The position numbers and the translations under genes were made by a program. Below are positions 44,336-53,615 of a stretch of 64,000 bases of DNA, piece by piece. The DNA comes from JACKII01 sp963807085 (lineage in GTDB: Bacteria > Pseudomonadota > Alphaproteobacteria > Bin95), in contig CAWEBB010000026.1 of NCBI GenBank assembly GCA_963807085.1, positions 18,442-82,441 of the forward strand, read 5' to 3'. Positions within the stretch are counted from its first letter, which is position 1; every line of letters begins with the position of its first letter. The notes below the pieces were generated by a model. That model worked only from the letters and a program-made list of their open reading frames with translations, had not been told where the DNA came from and did not search any database.

Positions 44336-44824
44336 ATGGGAATCTCCACCATTATCCTGATTGCGGCCGTGGTCGGTATGGGTCTGGCGGTACTGGTTCA
44401 TCCGGAGCGCACGCTGGGCGAGGCGCTGAAGATTTCCGGAAAGCAGGCGTTGTTCCTGATCCCTGTGATCATTCCCGCCATCATCTCGGCCGGGTTCGTC
44501 GCGCAGCTCCTGCCCAGCGAGGAAATTGGCCGGTGGGTGGGCGCGGACTCGGGTTTTACAGGTGCGATGATCGCCGCCGCTTTCGGCGCGCTGATGCCGA
44601 CCGGGCCGATGCTGATCCTGCCGGTGGTGGCGGCCCTGCTGAGCGCCAATGCGGGCGAGGCGCAGATGCTGGCGCTGCTAACCGCCTGGATGATGATGAA
44701 CGTGCAGCGCCTGGTGCTTTACGACCTGCCGCTGGCGGGCTTCCCCCTGACCGCAAGGCGTTACAGCATGGGCCTGATCGCAACCCCGCTTGCGGCATTG
44801 CTCGCGCTGGCGGTGGTGGGATAG
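44336..44824 (+). CDS. DUF318/ArsP-like permease, second half
   Basis: A 162-residue membrane protein with LFLIPVIIPAIISAGFVAQLLP and FGALMPTGPMLILPVVAALL, the second copy of the GP-containing repeat of DUF318 permeases. It starts 23 bases after the first half with its own ATG, in a different reading frame, so the split could be real or a single frame break. The clean stop plus spacer favours two genes. Confidence 0.75.
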   Translation: MGISTIILIAAVVGMGLAVLVHPERTLGEALKISGKQALFLIPVIIPAIISAGFVAQLLPSEEIGRWVGADSGFTGAMIAAAFGALMPTGPMLILPVVAALLSANAGEAQMLALLTAWMMMNVQRLVLYDLPLAGFPLTARRYSMGLIATPLAALLALAVVG

Positions 44825-44848
44825 GCCTCTTTCGTCAAACTCAATGCT

Positions 44849-45748
44849 TCAATACTTGAACTGGTTCTCTCGATGCCACGCCAAGAAACGCGGATGTGGC
44901 TTGTCGGATTCTCGTTCGGGGCGATTGATGAAGCCGTTCTTATTGATGATTGCATGAATTGCTGACAAGTCGTTTACCTGACGGGAAATTAGAACCTCAA
45001 GATTGTCAGCAATGCTTATTAATCCGCGGTCGAACATCCAGTGCGCGGTACCGGACAATGCGATGCCATTCGTTAAAATGTCCGGCCCATTGTTCTCGAC
45101 AGGTTGAATATGGGCAGCTTCAACCTCTGCCCGTCCACCTCCATTAATCAGTTTGAGACTGGTAATAGCACAGCGTTCGTCATAGGCGGCAAGCACAATT
45201 TGCCGAAAATTTCGATCACGAACGATGCGCGATCCTAGATATTCTGAACGCTCGCGTTCGTTGTAAAAATATGGCGGCGAATCGAATTCGGATAGGCCGT
45301 CGACAGGGAGATTATCGTCAAGTCGCGGTAACAAAGAAGCAGAGGTGCGGAGACCGAGGTTTATAATCCGGTCAAAATCCGCTACTGGAATAGTACGCAC
45401 AGCGGCCTGCGCGCGTCCTGATACGCTCCCACCCTTATTCAACACGCTACGTTCTGGAACACCATAAGTGCTGCGGAATGGAACCGGGCTACCAAACTCC
45501 AGATAGCTGCTCTTTTCGATGATCGCGATAAACATTTTCGGGATTGTTGGATCCGGAACTATCTCTTGGACCTTGGCGAGGGCGAAATATCCCTTTGAAC
45601 GCTTCACCTTGGATGGCTCAAGATAGATTATCCAATCGCCTACGCATTGTTGTGCTCGGCTCAGGTAATTTTGAGGAAACTGGTATTGCTCAGAGGGTAT
45701 GTCTTCGTAAACTGAATCTGACCGGTGGATGAATACGCCTTTGGCCAT
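44849..45748 (-). CDS. HNH endonuclease (restriction-type, PF13391-like)
   Basis: A 299-residue protein. The C-terminal HNH-like domain is YDERCAITSLKLINGGGRAEVEAAHIQPVENNGPDILTNGIALSGTAHWMFDRGLISI: C...C-less variant with the AAHI and N-GIAL-H-FD elements. The N-terminal half has a mixed domain (DWIIYLEPSKVKRSKGYFALAKV) of EVE/PUA-like character. The ATG at 45748 follows the family start. The base composition is clearly richer in A+T than the neighbours, suggesting acquisition. Such lone HNH proteins are often modification-dependent nucleases; that is inference. Confidence 0.8.
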   Translation of the reverse strand: MAKGVFIHRSDSVYEDIPSEQYQFPQNYLSRAQQCVGDWIIYLEPSKVKRSKGYFALAKVQEIVPDPTIPKMFIAIIEKSSYLEFGSPVPFRSTYGVPERSVLNKGGSVSGRAQAAVRTIPVADFDRIINLGLRTSASLLPRLDDNLPVDGLSEFDSPPYFYNERERSEYLGSRIVRDRNFRQIVLAAYDERCAITSLKLINGGGRAEVEAAHIQPVENNGPDILTNGIALSGTAHWMFDRGLISIADNLEVLISRQVNDLSAIHAIINKNGFINRPERESDKPHPRFLAWHRENQFKY

Positions 45749-45816
45749 TTTGCTACCAAATGGGTGGGGTTGGCCTGGATATGATAACCATAAATTGAGC
45801 AGAGGAAAGCCAGAAC

Positions 45817-46680
45817 ATGAAAGAATGCGCAACGGGTTACGGACTGGTCGAAGGGCCGGTCTGGCACAAGGAACTCGGCCTGCTCTATAGCGACGTGCTG
45901 AATGGCGGCGTCTACCGGCTGGCGACGGACGGCTCGGTCAGCCAACAGGTACCGAAGCGCCGGGGCATCGGCGGCATGGCCCTGCATGCCGATGGCGGTC
46001 TGGTGATGGGTGGGCGCGACGTGGTGGTCGCCAACATGGACGGTACCGATATGCGCGTGCTGCTGGCCGGTGCGGACACGCCGGCGGGCATCGGCTTCAA
46101 CGATCTGACGACCGACCAGGCGGGACGCATCTATGTCGGCTGCGTCGGCTTCCGAATTTTTGGCGGAGAGGAGCCCAAGCCAGGCTTCCTGCACGTGATC
46201 AACACCGACGGCAGCGTGCGCACCATCTCCGACGGCATCATGCTGACGAACGGGCTGGGCTTTTCGCCGAACGGCAAGACGCTGTACCACTCGGATGCGC
46301 GGGGCGATGTGGTCCGCGCCTATGACGTGCTGGCGGATGGGGCGGTCAGCGATTGGCGCCCGTTTGCCGAGATCGAGGGCGGCGAGACGCCGGACGGCCT
46401 GGCGGTGGCAGAGGACGGCTCGGTCTGGGTGGCGCTCGCCCATGGCGGGGCCGTGGCGGTCTATGAGCCCGACGGCAGCCTGCGCGAGCGGATACCGGTG
46501 CCCTTGCCGATGGTGACCAGCGTCTGCTTTGGCGGGGACGATCTGAGGGATGTCTACATCGTCACCGGCAGCCGCGGCGGGCCGAGCGACAATTGCGGCA
46601 GCGTCTTCGTCATGCGGAGCGAAGTGCCCGGCGTGGACCTGGGCCTGGCGCGGATGCCGCGGCCCGGGGGATCGCATTAA
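45817..46680 (+). CDS. SMP-30/gluconolactonase family protein
   Basis: A 287-residue six-bladed propeller with the SMP-30 motifs YGLVEGPVWHKELGLLYSD, GFNDLTTDQAGRIYVG, LTNGLGFSPNGKTLYHSD and TPDGLAVAEDGSVWVAL. The E, N and D metal ligands are in the expected blades. It probably hydrolyses a sugar lactone or related ester. Divergent from the HNH gene and overlapping the thioesterase stop by four bases. Confidence 0.92.
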   Translation: MKECATGYGLVEGPVWHKELGLLYSDVLNGGVYRLATDGSVSQQVPKRRGIGGMALHADGGLVMGGRDVVVANMDGTDMRVLLAGADTPAGIGFNDLTTDQAGRIYVGCVGFRIFGGEEPKPGFLHVINTDGSVRTISDGIMLTNGLGFSPNGKTLYHSDARGDVVRAYDVLADGAVSDWRPFAEIEGGETPDGLAVAEDGSVWVALAHGGAVAVYEPDGSLRERIPVPLPMVTSVCFGGDDLRDVYIVTGSRGGPSDNCGSVFVMRSEVPGVDLGLARMPRPGGSH

Positions 46681-47108
46681 GGCAGCAACCGCTCCAGGCG
46701 CGCGCGCAGTTTCGGGCCGAGGGGGCGGCTCGCGCCCTCGACCTTGTTCACCATCACGCAAGTACTGGTGGCAAAGCAGCCGGTCTCGCGGAATAACCCG
46801 TGTGCGGTGGTGAGCGAGCTGTTGCCGAGGCGGATCAGCCGCGTGCCGACACGGATCTTGCCGGGAAAATAAGTCTCCTGCAGGTAGTTCACGGTCAGGC
46901 CGGCCAGGATCAGGCCGAACGGCTCATCCACCCCCACGCCCGCGGGCGACAGCACGTCGAAATCGAAATGCAGGCGGCCGCTCTCGACATATTTAGCGAT
47001 GGCCGTGTTGTTCACGTGGCCGGCCTGATCGGTGTCGGAGAAGCGCACGTTCTCATCGACCCAGTGGTTGTAGAGCCCCGGGTCGGTCAGGCCGGATTCC
47101 GTGCTCAA
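46677..47108 (-). CDS. 4-hydroxybenzoyl-CoA-type (hotdog) thioesterase
   Basis: A 143-residue 4HBT-family protein; the conserved VRFSDTDQAGHVNNTAIAKYVE motif holds the catalytic aspartate. Hydrolyses an acyl-CoA. Last gene of a three-gene minus-strand operon with a JmjC-like cupin (4-base overlap) and an aminotransferase; it does not show which acyl-CoA is used. Confidence 0.88.
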   Translation of the reverse strand: MSTESGLTDPGLYNHWVDENVRFSDTDQAGHVNNTAIAKYVESGRLHFDFDVLSPAGVGVDEPFGLILAGLTVNYLQETYFPGKIRVGTRLIRLGNSSLTTAHGLFRETGCFATSTCVMVNKVEGASRPLGPKLRARLERLLP

Positions 47109-48070
47109 GTGCCGTTCCCTCCCGGTTTGCCAAGGCGAAAGGCAGCGCGTGGCGGCACGAAGTTGCGGCGGAGCATCCGGCCCCGCTCGATAGCTCGCGG
47201 GCTGCGGGCGACGTCGCGCAGCCGATCGGCGAGCGCCTCGAAATAGGCGGGCAGGTCGGCCTCCGCCAGCGGCAAGTCTCCGCGCATGTGCGCGTCGCCT
47301 ACCGCCTCGTCCATGACGATTTGCAGATAGTCGAGGCCCTTGGGCTCGCTGACCGCAAAGGACAGATGGATCGACGGCCCCTCGGTCGCCAGCGCATCGT
47401 GAAAGCGCCCGCGCGGCAGATAAAGCACGTCGCCCGGGTTCATGACGATCTCGGTCTCCACCTTGCCCTTCAGCCGCTCGATTTCCGGCTGCGGCATGCC
47501 GGTGAAGCGCGCGTGAATGACGGGCGCTGCCAACTGGCCCTCATAGATGCGCCAGCGCTTGCTGCCGAGGGTCTGTATGGCGAACACGTCCGTGCGGTCG
47601 AAGTGGCTGTCGAACGCCTGATGGTTCTTTTGTGAGATATAGGCGTTGCCCGAGCATTTCGCGCCAAGGCCATCGCGAAAGGCATCGACCAGGCCGCGGA
47701 TCTTGGGCTCCAAGGTTTCGACCTCGTTCAGCACCATGCTGGCGCCGCGGTCGAGGAATTGTTGCACCATAGCCGGCACCGGGACCAACTGCGGCTGGCC
47801 GGTACGGTCCACGCGCTGACGGCAGAAGTTGGGCGCCGGCACCGGCTTGGTGTCCAGCACCATCAGGAAATTCTGATGGTTCCAAACCTCCATATTGAGC
47901 AGGCGGTTCAGCCCGTTCCAATCCAGCATATCGCAGACCTTCGCAGCGCCCCCCTCGATGTGCAGCCATTGCCGCCCGCGGATTTCGTCGATGAACCGGG
48001 CGGCCGGATAGGGCGCGAGCAGGGATGCGAAATCGCTGATGGGCATGACTTTCGGCGTGGCTCCTGGCAT
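47105..48070 (-). CDS. JmjC/cupin-type protein (ribosomal oxygenase-like)
   Basis: A 321-residue cupin_4/JmjC-type protein, like RoxA/NO66. Fe(II) ligands H and D in SHFDRTDVFAIQ and the distal His in YLPRGRFHDALA; the WRIYE strand and PGDVLYLPRG turn are typical. The C-terminal ~90 residues form a helical domain. In the family it hydroxylates histidine or arginine in ribosomal proteins or other targets; its target here is unknown. Operon with aminotransferase upstream (three-base gap) and thioesterase downstream. Confidence 0.82.
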   Translation of the reverse strand: MPGATPKVMPISDFASLLAPYPAARFIDEIRGRQWLHIEGGAAKVCDMLDWNGLNRLLNMEVWNHQNFLMVLDTKPVPAPNFCRQRVDRTGQPQLVPVPAMVQQFLDRGASMVLNEVETLEPKIRGLVDAFRDGLGAKCSGNAYISQKNHQAFDSHFDRTDVFAIQTLGSKRWRIYEGQLAAPVIHARFTGMPQPEIERLKGKVETEIVMNPGDVLYLPRGRFHDALATEGPSIHLSFAVSEPKGLDYLQIVMDEAVGDAHMRGDLPLAEADLPAYFEALADRLRDVARSPRAIERGRMLRRNFVPPRAAFRLGKPGGNGT

Positions 48071-48073
48071 GGG

Positions 48074-49258
48074 TCAGGCGTTCGCCGTTGACGCCAGGTA
48101 GTCAATCGCCGCGCCGACGCCGCCCTTGCCGATGGGTACCTGGCAGACCTGCAGGGCCGCCTCCACCCCGCCGAGCGCGCCGATGATCATCGGCTCGTTG
48201 AGGTCGCCCATATGGCCGATGCGGAACACGCGGCCGGCCAGATCACCCAGCGAACCGCCGATGGCGACGCCAAAGGTATCCCGCGCGGTGCGGCGCACGA
48301 TCTCCGAGTCCATGCCTTCCGGTGTGCGCACCACCGTCAGCGAGTCGGCGCGCGCTTCCGGTGGGATTATGTTCAATTCCAGCGCGCCGCCCTGGCTCCA
48401 TACCTCCACCGCCTTGCGGGTGGCGGACGCGAGGCGGGCGTGGCGGCGAAAAACCTGGTCCCAGCCTTCCTCGTTGATCATCTTGATCGCCTCGGTCAAA
48501 CCAAAGACCAAATGCTCCGGCGCGGTGCCGCAGAAGCGGCTGTAGCTTTCGGTGCCGAGCCGCTGCGGCCAGGAGAAATACTCCATTTGGCTGCGGCTTT
48601 CATAGCTGGCGGCGAGCGCCTTGTCGCTGACCGCACAGATGCCGAGGCCGGGCGGGCACATCAGGCCTTTTTGCGAGGCGGTGATGACGACATCGACGCC
48701 CCAGCCGTCCATATCCAGCGGCACGCAGGCAAAGCTGGCGATGGCGTCCAGAATCAGCAGGGCCGGGTGGTTCGCCGCGTCCATCGCCCCGCGGATGGCG
48801 GCAATGTCGGAACTGGCGCCGGTCGCTGTCTCCACATGCACCGCCAGGATGCCCTTGATCTTGTGCTCCTTGTCGTTGGTGAGGGCGTCTTCAATGCCTG
48901 CAGGGTCTATCGGGTGCCGCCAACTGCCCGGCACCCGCATGACGTTATACCCCAGCCGCGCCGCCATATCGCCCCAGACCCGCCCGAAGCGGCCCACTTC
49001 CGGCAGCAGCAGCGTGTCGCCGGGCGAAAAGCAATTGACGAATGCGCCCTCCCAGCCGCCATGACCGCTAGAGGTGTAGAGGAACACTTGGCCAGCGGTA
49101 CCGAACAGCTTTTGAAGGTCTGCGAACAAGGCCTGACTGATTTCCTGGAATGCGGGACTGCCAAAGTCGATTGCCGGACGGTGCATCGCGTTGAGAACAC
49201 GGTCGGGAATATTGGTGGGACCGGGCGTGTGCAGGAACTCGCGGCCGCGCATGACCAT
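48074..49258 (-). CDS. Class V aminotransferase (serine-glyoxylate/alanine-glyoxylate type)
   Basis: A 394-residue PLP enzyme: REFLHTPGPTNIPDRVLNAM start, TSSGHGGWEGA (PLP phosphate), VHVETATGASSDI, LDAIASFACVPLDMDGW and the Schiff-base lysine in ITASQKGLMCPPG. Family members use serine or alanine with glyoxylate. The ATG at 49258 was chosen as the start of the family match; the longer frame upstream is non-conserved. First gene of the aminotransferase-cupin-thioesterase operon. Confidence 0.93.
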   Translation of the reverse strand: MVMRGREFLHTPGPTNIPDRVLNAMHRPAIDFGSPAFQEISQALFADLQKLFGTAGQVFLYTSSGHGGWEGAFVNCFSPGDTLLLPEVGRFGRVWGDMAARLGYNVMRVPGSWRHPIDPAGIEDALTNDKEHKIKGILAVHVETATGASSDIAAIRGAMDAANHPALLILDAIASFACVPLDMDGWGVDVVITASQKGLMCPPGLGICAVSDKALAASYESRSQMEYFSWPQRLGTESYSRFCGTAPEHLVFGLTEAIKMINEEGWDQVFRRHARLASATRKAVEVWSQGGALELNIIPPEARADSLTVVRTPEGMDSEIVRRTARDTFGVAIGGSLGDLAGRVFRIGHMGDLNEPMIIGALGGVEAALQVCQVPIGKGGVGAAIDYLASTANA

Positions 49259-49392
49259 GGGACGCGTACTCCATCGGGTAGGGGTTAATGATCTATCCCC
49301 TGCCCGAAATTCGAGGCCCGGGCAAGGGAGGCAGTCTATCACGGACCCAATTGTGCCAATGTCCATCGATGCGCCACTTCCGACTTTCAGCT

Positions 49393-49945
49393 TTAGTCGG
49401 CCAATCGGCGCCTGACCCACGACAGTCCGGCAAAGAACGCGAGCCACACAAAGATCGACGTTCCGTAGAATGAGATGGTCCGCCAGGACCAATAGGGCCA
49501 CGCTCCGGAATCTCCAAACGCAATGATATTCGGGTGCCAGGAAAACAATTGGGAACGCCAGCGGTTCCACATCACCGTTACTTCTGTTTTACGATCTGCC
49601 GCTGTTTTTGCGTCATTGAAAACCCGTTCGCTGTTGCGCTTGAACCACCACCAGGAGTTCTTCGTTCTCCAGTTCGATTCCCGCGTCGGCCAAATTGCGC
49701 ATGTAAATGTATTGGATGTCGCGGGTGTTGCCCTGCCGGTCGGGATCACTCCGGCGCACTTCGGTGCCGCTGATCGTGCCCGTTGTCCAGGTCGGACGGG
49801 CATATTCCCACCAGAACCAAAGCGGAATGCCGATGATAAGCGCGGCAAGACAGGTGACGATGCTGCCGCGCCGCCAATGCACCAAGGCAAACACGATAAT
49901 CGCCAATAACAGAACGTATCCGAGCGAGACCCAGAGATCGAGCAT
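49393..49945 (-). CDS. DUF1523 family membrane protein (one-base frame break)
   Basis: About 184 residues: two membrane segments at the N-terminus, then GTEVRRSDPDRQGNTRDIQYIYMRN typical of DUF1523, then NEDSWWWFKRNSERVFNDAKTAADR, the LFSWHPNIIAFGD block and a C-terminal membrane helix. An extra base in the GAAGAAC run near 49660 breaks the frame; the length (553) is one over a multiple of three. Function unknown. Confidence 0.8.
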
Positions 49946-50003
49946 TCCCAAACGCCTTCCATATTGGACACCCGCGTACTTCGGCGGTTACGATTTGGTT
50001 GCA

Positions 50004-50162
50004 ATGACAACCAGGGCCGCACTCCTCGGGCTGGATGACGATGGGCGTATAGAGATCGCGGTCGGGGCGTCAAGGTTCCGATTGAAGCAGGTAAAGGCTG
50101 GGATTGATGGCCATGCGCCCTGGTGGTTCGCTGCCGACAGATGGTACCCATCCGTCGGCTGA
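50004..50162 (+). CDS. Possible small protein, 52 residues
   Basis: A small open frame MTTRAALLGLDDDGRIEIAV... ending WWFAADRWYPSVG, with coding-like amino-acid composition but no recognised family and no clear ribosome-binding site. It occupies part of the 49946-50306 gap, where nothing else is seen apart from a GCAGGAGG site before msrA. Confidence 0.25.
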   Translation: MTTRAALLGLDDDGRIEIAVGASRFRLKQVKAGIDGHAPWWFAADRWYPSVG

Positions 50163-50306
50163 ACCGAACCATCTAATTATTGAGAGACTGGGCTGATCGA
50201 AACACTTGCGGTATCAAACGTTTCGATTAGACCACTAGCCAAGCGGGCTTCCGGACGCCACATTGCGAATAGCGTTTTTTCACCACGCCGCAGGAGGCTG
50301 GCCGCC

Positions 50307-50936
50307 ATGCGTTTCCTCGATGAGATTTTCGGTTCCAAGACTATCACCCCTGACCGGTTTCCGCACCCCGCCCGAGACATTCCGGCCGGCGACGGATCGC
50401 TGCAAAAGGCGGTGCTGGCCGGCGGCTGCTTCTGGTGTGTAGAGGCGGTGTTCCTGCAACTCGACGGCGCGGAGAAGGTGGTGAGCGGTTATGCGGGCGG
50501 CGATGCCTCCACCGCCGACTACCAGACGGTCTGTACCGGCATGACCAAGCACGCGGAAGTGATCGAGGTGACCTTCGATCCAGGCAAGATTACCTTTGGC
50601 GAGATCCTGAAAGTGTTCTTCGCCATCGCCCACGACCCGACCCAGATGAACCGGCAAGGCAACGATGTCGGACCGCAATACCGTTCCGCCGTATTCTATG
50701 CCGACCCGGAGCAAAAGGCTGTGGCGGAAGAGTATATCAAGCAGTTGAACGAGGCCGACCTGTTTGGCGGCAAGCCAGTCGCGACCACGCTGGAGCCGCT
50801 GGAGGAATTCTTCGAGGGCGAGGCGTATCACCAGGACTACGCCGCCAAAAACCCGCACCAGCCCTATATCTCTCATTTCGCGGCGCCCAAGGTGGAGAAG
50901 CTGCGGGAGCACTATGCTGCAAGGTTGAAGCGGTAG
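50307..50936 (+). CDS. msrA: Peptide methionine sulfoxide reductase A
   Basis: A 209-residue MsrA with the active-site GGCFWC motif (C41, C44), then VVSGYAGG and HAEVIEVTFDP. It reduces methionine-S-sulfoxide. The N-terminal 30 residues are an extension often seen in this subgroup. The GCAGGAGG site precedes the start. The active-site residue is Cys here, not Sec. Confidence 0.95.
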   Translation: MRFLDEIFGSKTITPDRFPHPARDIPAGDGSLQKAVLAGGCFWCVEAVFLQLDGAEKVVSGYAGGDASTADYQTVCTGMTKHAEVIEVTFDPGKITFGEILKVFFAIAHDPTQMNRQGNDVGPQYRSAVFYADPEQKAVAEEYIKQLNEADLFGGKPVATTLEPLEEFFEGEAYHQDYAAKNPHQPYISHFAAPKVEKLREHYAARLKR

Positions 50937-51094
50937 TAATAACGCCCCGTCGAGCGTGAGCGTAAACCCGGGCCGATCAGTAGGTGGGCATTGGCTAAAT
51001 CTATGCTGGCTCGCCGCTGAACCGAGAAGGACTGAAACGGCGCGGCTTCCTACTACCGTAGTATATTTTTGTCTTGGAAGGTTTCCGCCGTCTC

Positions 51095-51871
51095 ATGCCT
51101 GTTTCCCTCGCCTATGACGAATATGGCAGCGGCCCGCCGCTCTTGATCCTGCACGGCCTGATGGGGCAGGCGCGCAACTGGGCCACCCAGGCCAAGATGC
51201 TGGCGAGCGAGTACCGGGTGCTGGCGGTCGATTTGCGCAACCATGGCCGCTCGCCCTGGGCCGTCGGCATGACCTACGAGGAAATGGCGGCGGACGTGGC
51301 GGCGCTCGCCGAGAAGGCAGGGCCGCCGGTCAGGATCATTGGCCATTCCATGGGCGGCAAGGTCGCGATGGTGACGGCCTTGAAATACCCGAAGCTGGTG
51401 GAAAAAACCGTGGTGGTCGATATATCCGCCACCCGCCACGAGAACTCGCCGTTCTATGGCTATTTCGAGGCGATGCTCGACCTGGACCTTTCGTCCATCA
51501 CCAGGCGCGGCCAGGCCGACCGATTGCTGAAAGCGGCGATCCCCGAAGATGCAGAGCGGTCTTTCCTGCTGCTGAACCTGACCTCCAGCGCCGAGGCCGG
51601 TCTTTCCTGGAAGCCGAATATCCCGGAGCTCTATGAGCGGCTGCCGGACATTCTCGACTGGCCGCAGCATCTGTTCGATTGTCAATACAAAGGCCCTGTG
51701 CTGTTCGTGGCGGGTGGCAACTCCCCCTATATCCCCGAAAGCCACAAGCCGGATATCGCCCGCCTGTTCCCGAACGTGCAACACGCGGTCCTACCCAACG
51801 CCGGTCATTGGGTACATGCCGAGCAGCCGAAGGCGTTTTATGATCTGGTCTCGGACTTTCTGCGGGATTGA
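51095..51871 (+). CDS. Alpha/beta hydrolase (YbfF-like esterase)
   Basis: A 258-residue alpha/beta hydrolase: LHGLMGQARNW oxyanion region, nucleophile S85 in GHSMGGK, Asp in the C-terminal part and His in NAGHWVHAEQP. Resembles the YbfF acyl-CoA esterase group. The ATG at 51095 was chosen; an in-frame start seven codons earlier is weaker. Followed by another hydrolase 74 bases downstream. Confidence 0.88.
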   Translation: MPVSLAYDEYGSGPPLLILHGLMGQARNWATQAKMLASEYRVLAVDLRNHGRSPWAVGMTYEEMAADVAALAEKAGPPVRIIGHSMGGKVAMVTALKYPKLVEKTVVVDISATRHENSPFYGYFEAMLDLDLSSITRRGQADRLLKAAIPEDAERSFLLLNLTSSAEAGLSWKPNIPELYERLPDILDWPQHLFDCQYKGPVLFVAGGNSPYIPESHKPDIARLFPNVQHAVLPNAGHWVHAEQPKAFYDLVSDFLRD

Positions 51872-51945
51872 ACTTCCGCGCCGGCGTGATCGGCGGTAGG
51901 TTGCGCCGCAACATGATCTGATTCCGCGTAAAGAGGGCTCCCGCC

Positions 51946-52831
51946 ATGGCCGCATCCGAGATCCACGGCCCCACCAGCCACATCTATTTCTCGCAGCGCC
52001 TGCGCCTGCATTATGTCGACTGGGGCAACCGGGATGCGCCGCCGCTACTGCTGGTGCATGGCGGCCGCGACCATTGCCGCAACTGGGATTGGGTGGCCCA
52101 GGAATTGCGCCACGACTACCACATCATCGCTCCCGACCTGCGTGGGCACGGCGACAGCGAGTGGCTGCGCGGCTCTGTACTACCGCGTCCAGGACTATAT
52201 CTACGACATCGCCCAGTTGATCCATCAGCTGGACCTGGCGCCGGTGACGATCCTCAGCCATTCGCTCGGCGGGCAGATCAGCCTGGCCTATACCGGCATC
52301 TATCCGGAGAATGTGAAGAGGATCCTGGCGATCGAGGGTCTGGGCTCGTCACCGAAGCGAATTGCAGTACAGGCCGCAACGCCGCCGCACGAGCGCATGC
52401 AGAAATGGGTGGAGGAGTTGCGCGGCATCGCGGGCCGCACGCCCCGCCGCTACAAGTCACTGGACGAAGCCTTCCAGCGCATGCACGACGCGAACAAGCA
52501 CCTGTCGGCAGAAAAGGCGCGGCACCTGACCGAGCAGGGCGTCCACCAGAACGAGGACGGCACGTATACCTGGAAGTTCGACAACTACGTCCACGCCGAC
52601 CGCCCCTTCGGCATGAGCGCCGACGACAACGCCCAGCTATGGAGCCGGATCACCTGCCCGACCATGCTGGTCTATGGAGAGGACAGTTGGGCGAGCGATC
52701 CGGTCAAAGACGGCCGCGCCAAACATTTCAAGACTGCGGAGATCGTGCGCATCGCCGAGGCGAGCCACTGGGTGCACCACGACCAGCTCCCCATCTTTAT
52801 GGACCATGTGCGGCGCTTCCTGGCGGACTGA
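51946..52831 (+). CDS. Alpha/beta hydrolase (one-base frame break)
   Basis: About 295 residues. LLLVHGGRDHCRNWDWVAQEL and PDLRGHGDSEWLRG are in one frame; YYRVQDYIYDIAQLI, the nucleophile motif SHSLGG and the C-terminal EASHWVHHDQL in another. One extra G near 52177 explains the break: GS then YYRVQDY reads cleanly without it. Length 886 is one over a multiple of three. Neighbour of a related hydrolase, but the two are not close in sequence. Confidence 0.85.
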
Positions 52832-52845
52832 CCTTCAAATCACTT

Positions 52846-53583
52846 CTAAATCATCCCGCCGGCGATGCGCAGGTTTGCGCCGCTAGTATAGCTGGCCTCG
52901 TCGGACAGCAGATATTTCACGCCGTGGGCGATCTCGTCGGGCTGGCCGGCGCGGCCGAGCGCCAAGCCCGGCGCGCGCCGGGCCACTTCGTCCGGCCCCG
53001 GCATGTCCGTCTCCACCAGACCGGGCGCCAGCGTGTTCACACGGATGCCCTCTTTGGCCAGTTCCTGGCTGAGCCCGATGGTCATGGAGTTCACCGCCCC
53101 CTTGGTCATCGCATACAGCACCGAGGAATTCGGCGAGCCCTTGTGCGCCGAGCCGCTGGAGATGTTAACGATTGCGCCGCCCTTGCCGCCATGTTCGGTG
53201 CTCATGCGCTTGATCGCTTCCAGGGTCGGGTAGATGTAGCCCTTCACGTTCACGTCAATCATTCGGTCGATGGTTTCCTGGCTCATCTCGTCGAAGCGGC
53301 CGCGCTGGGTGATGACGCCCGCATTGTTGACCAGATGGGTGATCGGCCCCAATTCCCGGTCGATGGTCTGGAACATGGCCTCGACCGCTGCCCGGTCGCT
53401 GGTGTCTGCCTTGACGGCGATGGCGCGGCCGCCGGCGTTCAGGATATCGGCGGCAACCGTGGCGGCGGCCTCCGAATTGCTGGCATAATTGACGGCCACC
53501 TCATAGCCGTCGGCGGCCAACAGGCGCGCCGTCGCCGCGCCGATGCCACGGCTGCCGCCGGTAATCAAAACGATCCTGCTCAT
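52846..53583 (-). CDS. Short-chain dehydrogenase/reductase
   Basis: A 245-residue SDR: cofactor motif TGGSRGIGAA near the N-terminus, NNAGV, catalytic Ser in NISSGSAHKG and YxxxK in YAMTKGA. Probably an NADP(H)-dependent 3-oxoacyl reductase type. The ATG at 53583 is chosen because AAGGAG lies ten bases upstream; an ATG at 53592 is too close to it. A block of tandem repeats lies between it and the divergent flavin reductase. Confidence 0.92.
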   Translation of the reverse strand: MSRIVLITGGSRGIGAATARLLAADGYEVAVNYASNSEAAATVAADILNAGGRAIAVKADTSDRAAVEAMFQTIDRELGPITHLVNNAGVITQRGRFDEMSQETIDRMIDVNVKGYIYPTLEAIKRMSTEHGGKGGAIVNISSGSAHKGSPNSSVLYAMTKGAVNSMTIGLSQELAKEGIRVNTLAPGLVETDMPGPDEVARRAPGLALGRAGQPDEIAHGVKYLLSDEASYTSGANLRIAGGMI

Positions 53584-53615
53584 GTCCAGCATGCTCCTTT
53601 CTTGCGCCGCCCGGC

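Noticed and set aside
50307..50936. A second selenoprotein (MsrA can use Sec)
   Set aside because: The active-site codon is Cys (TGC) and no in-frame TGA occurs.
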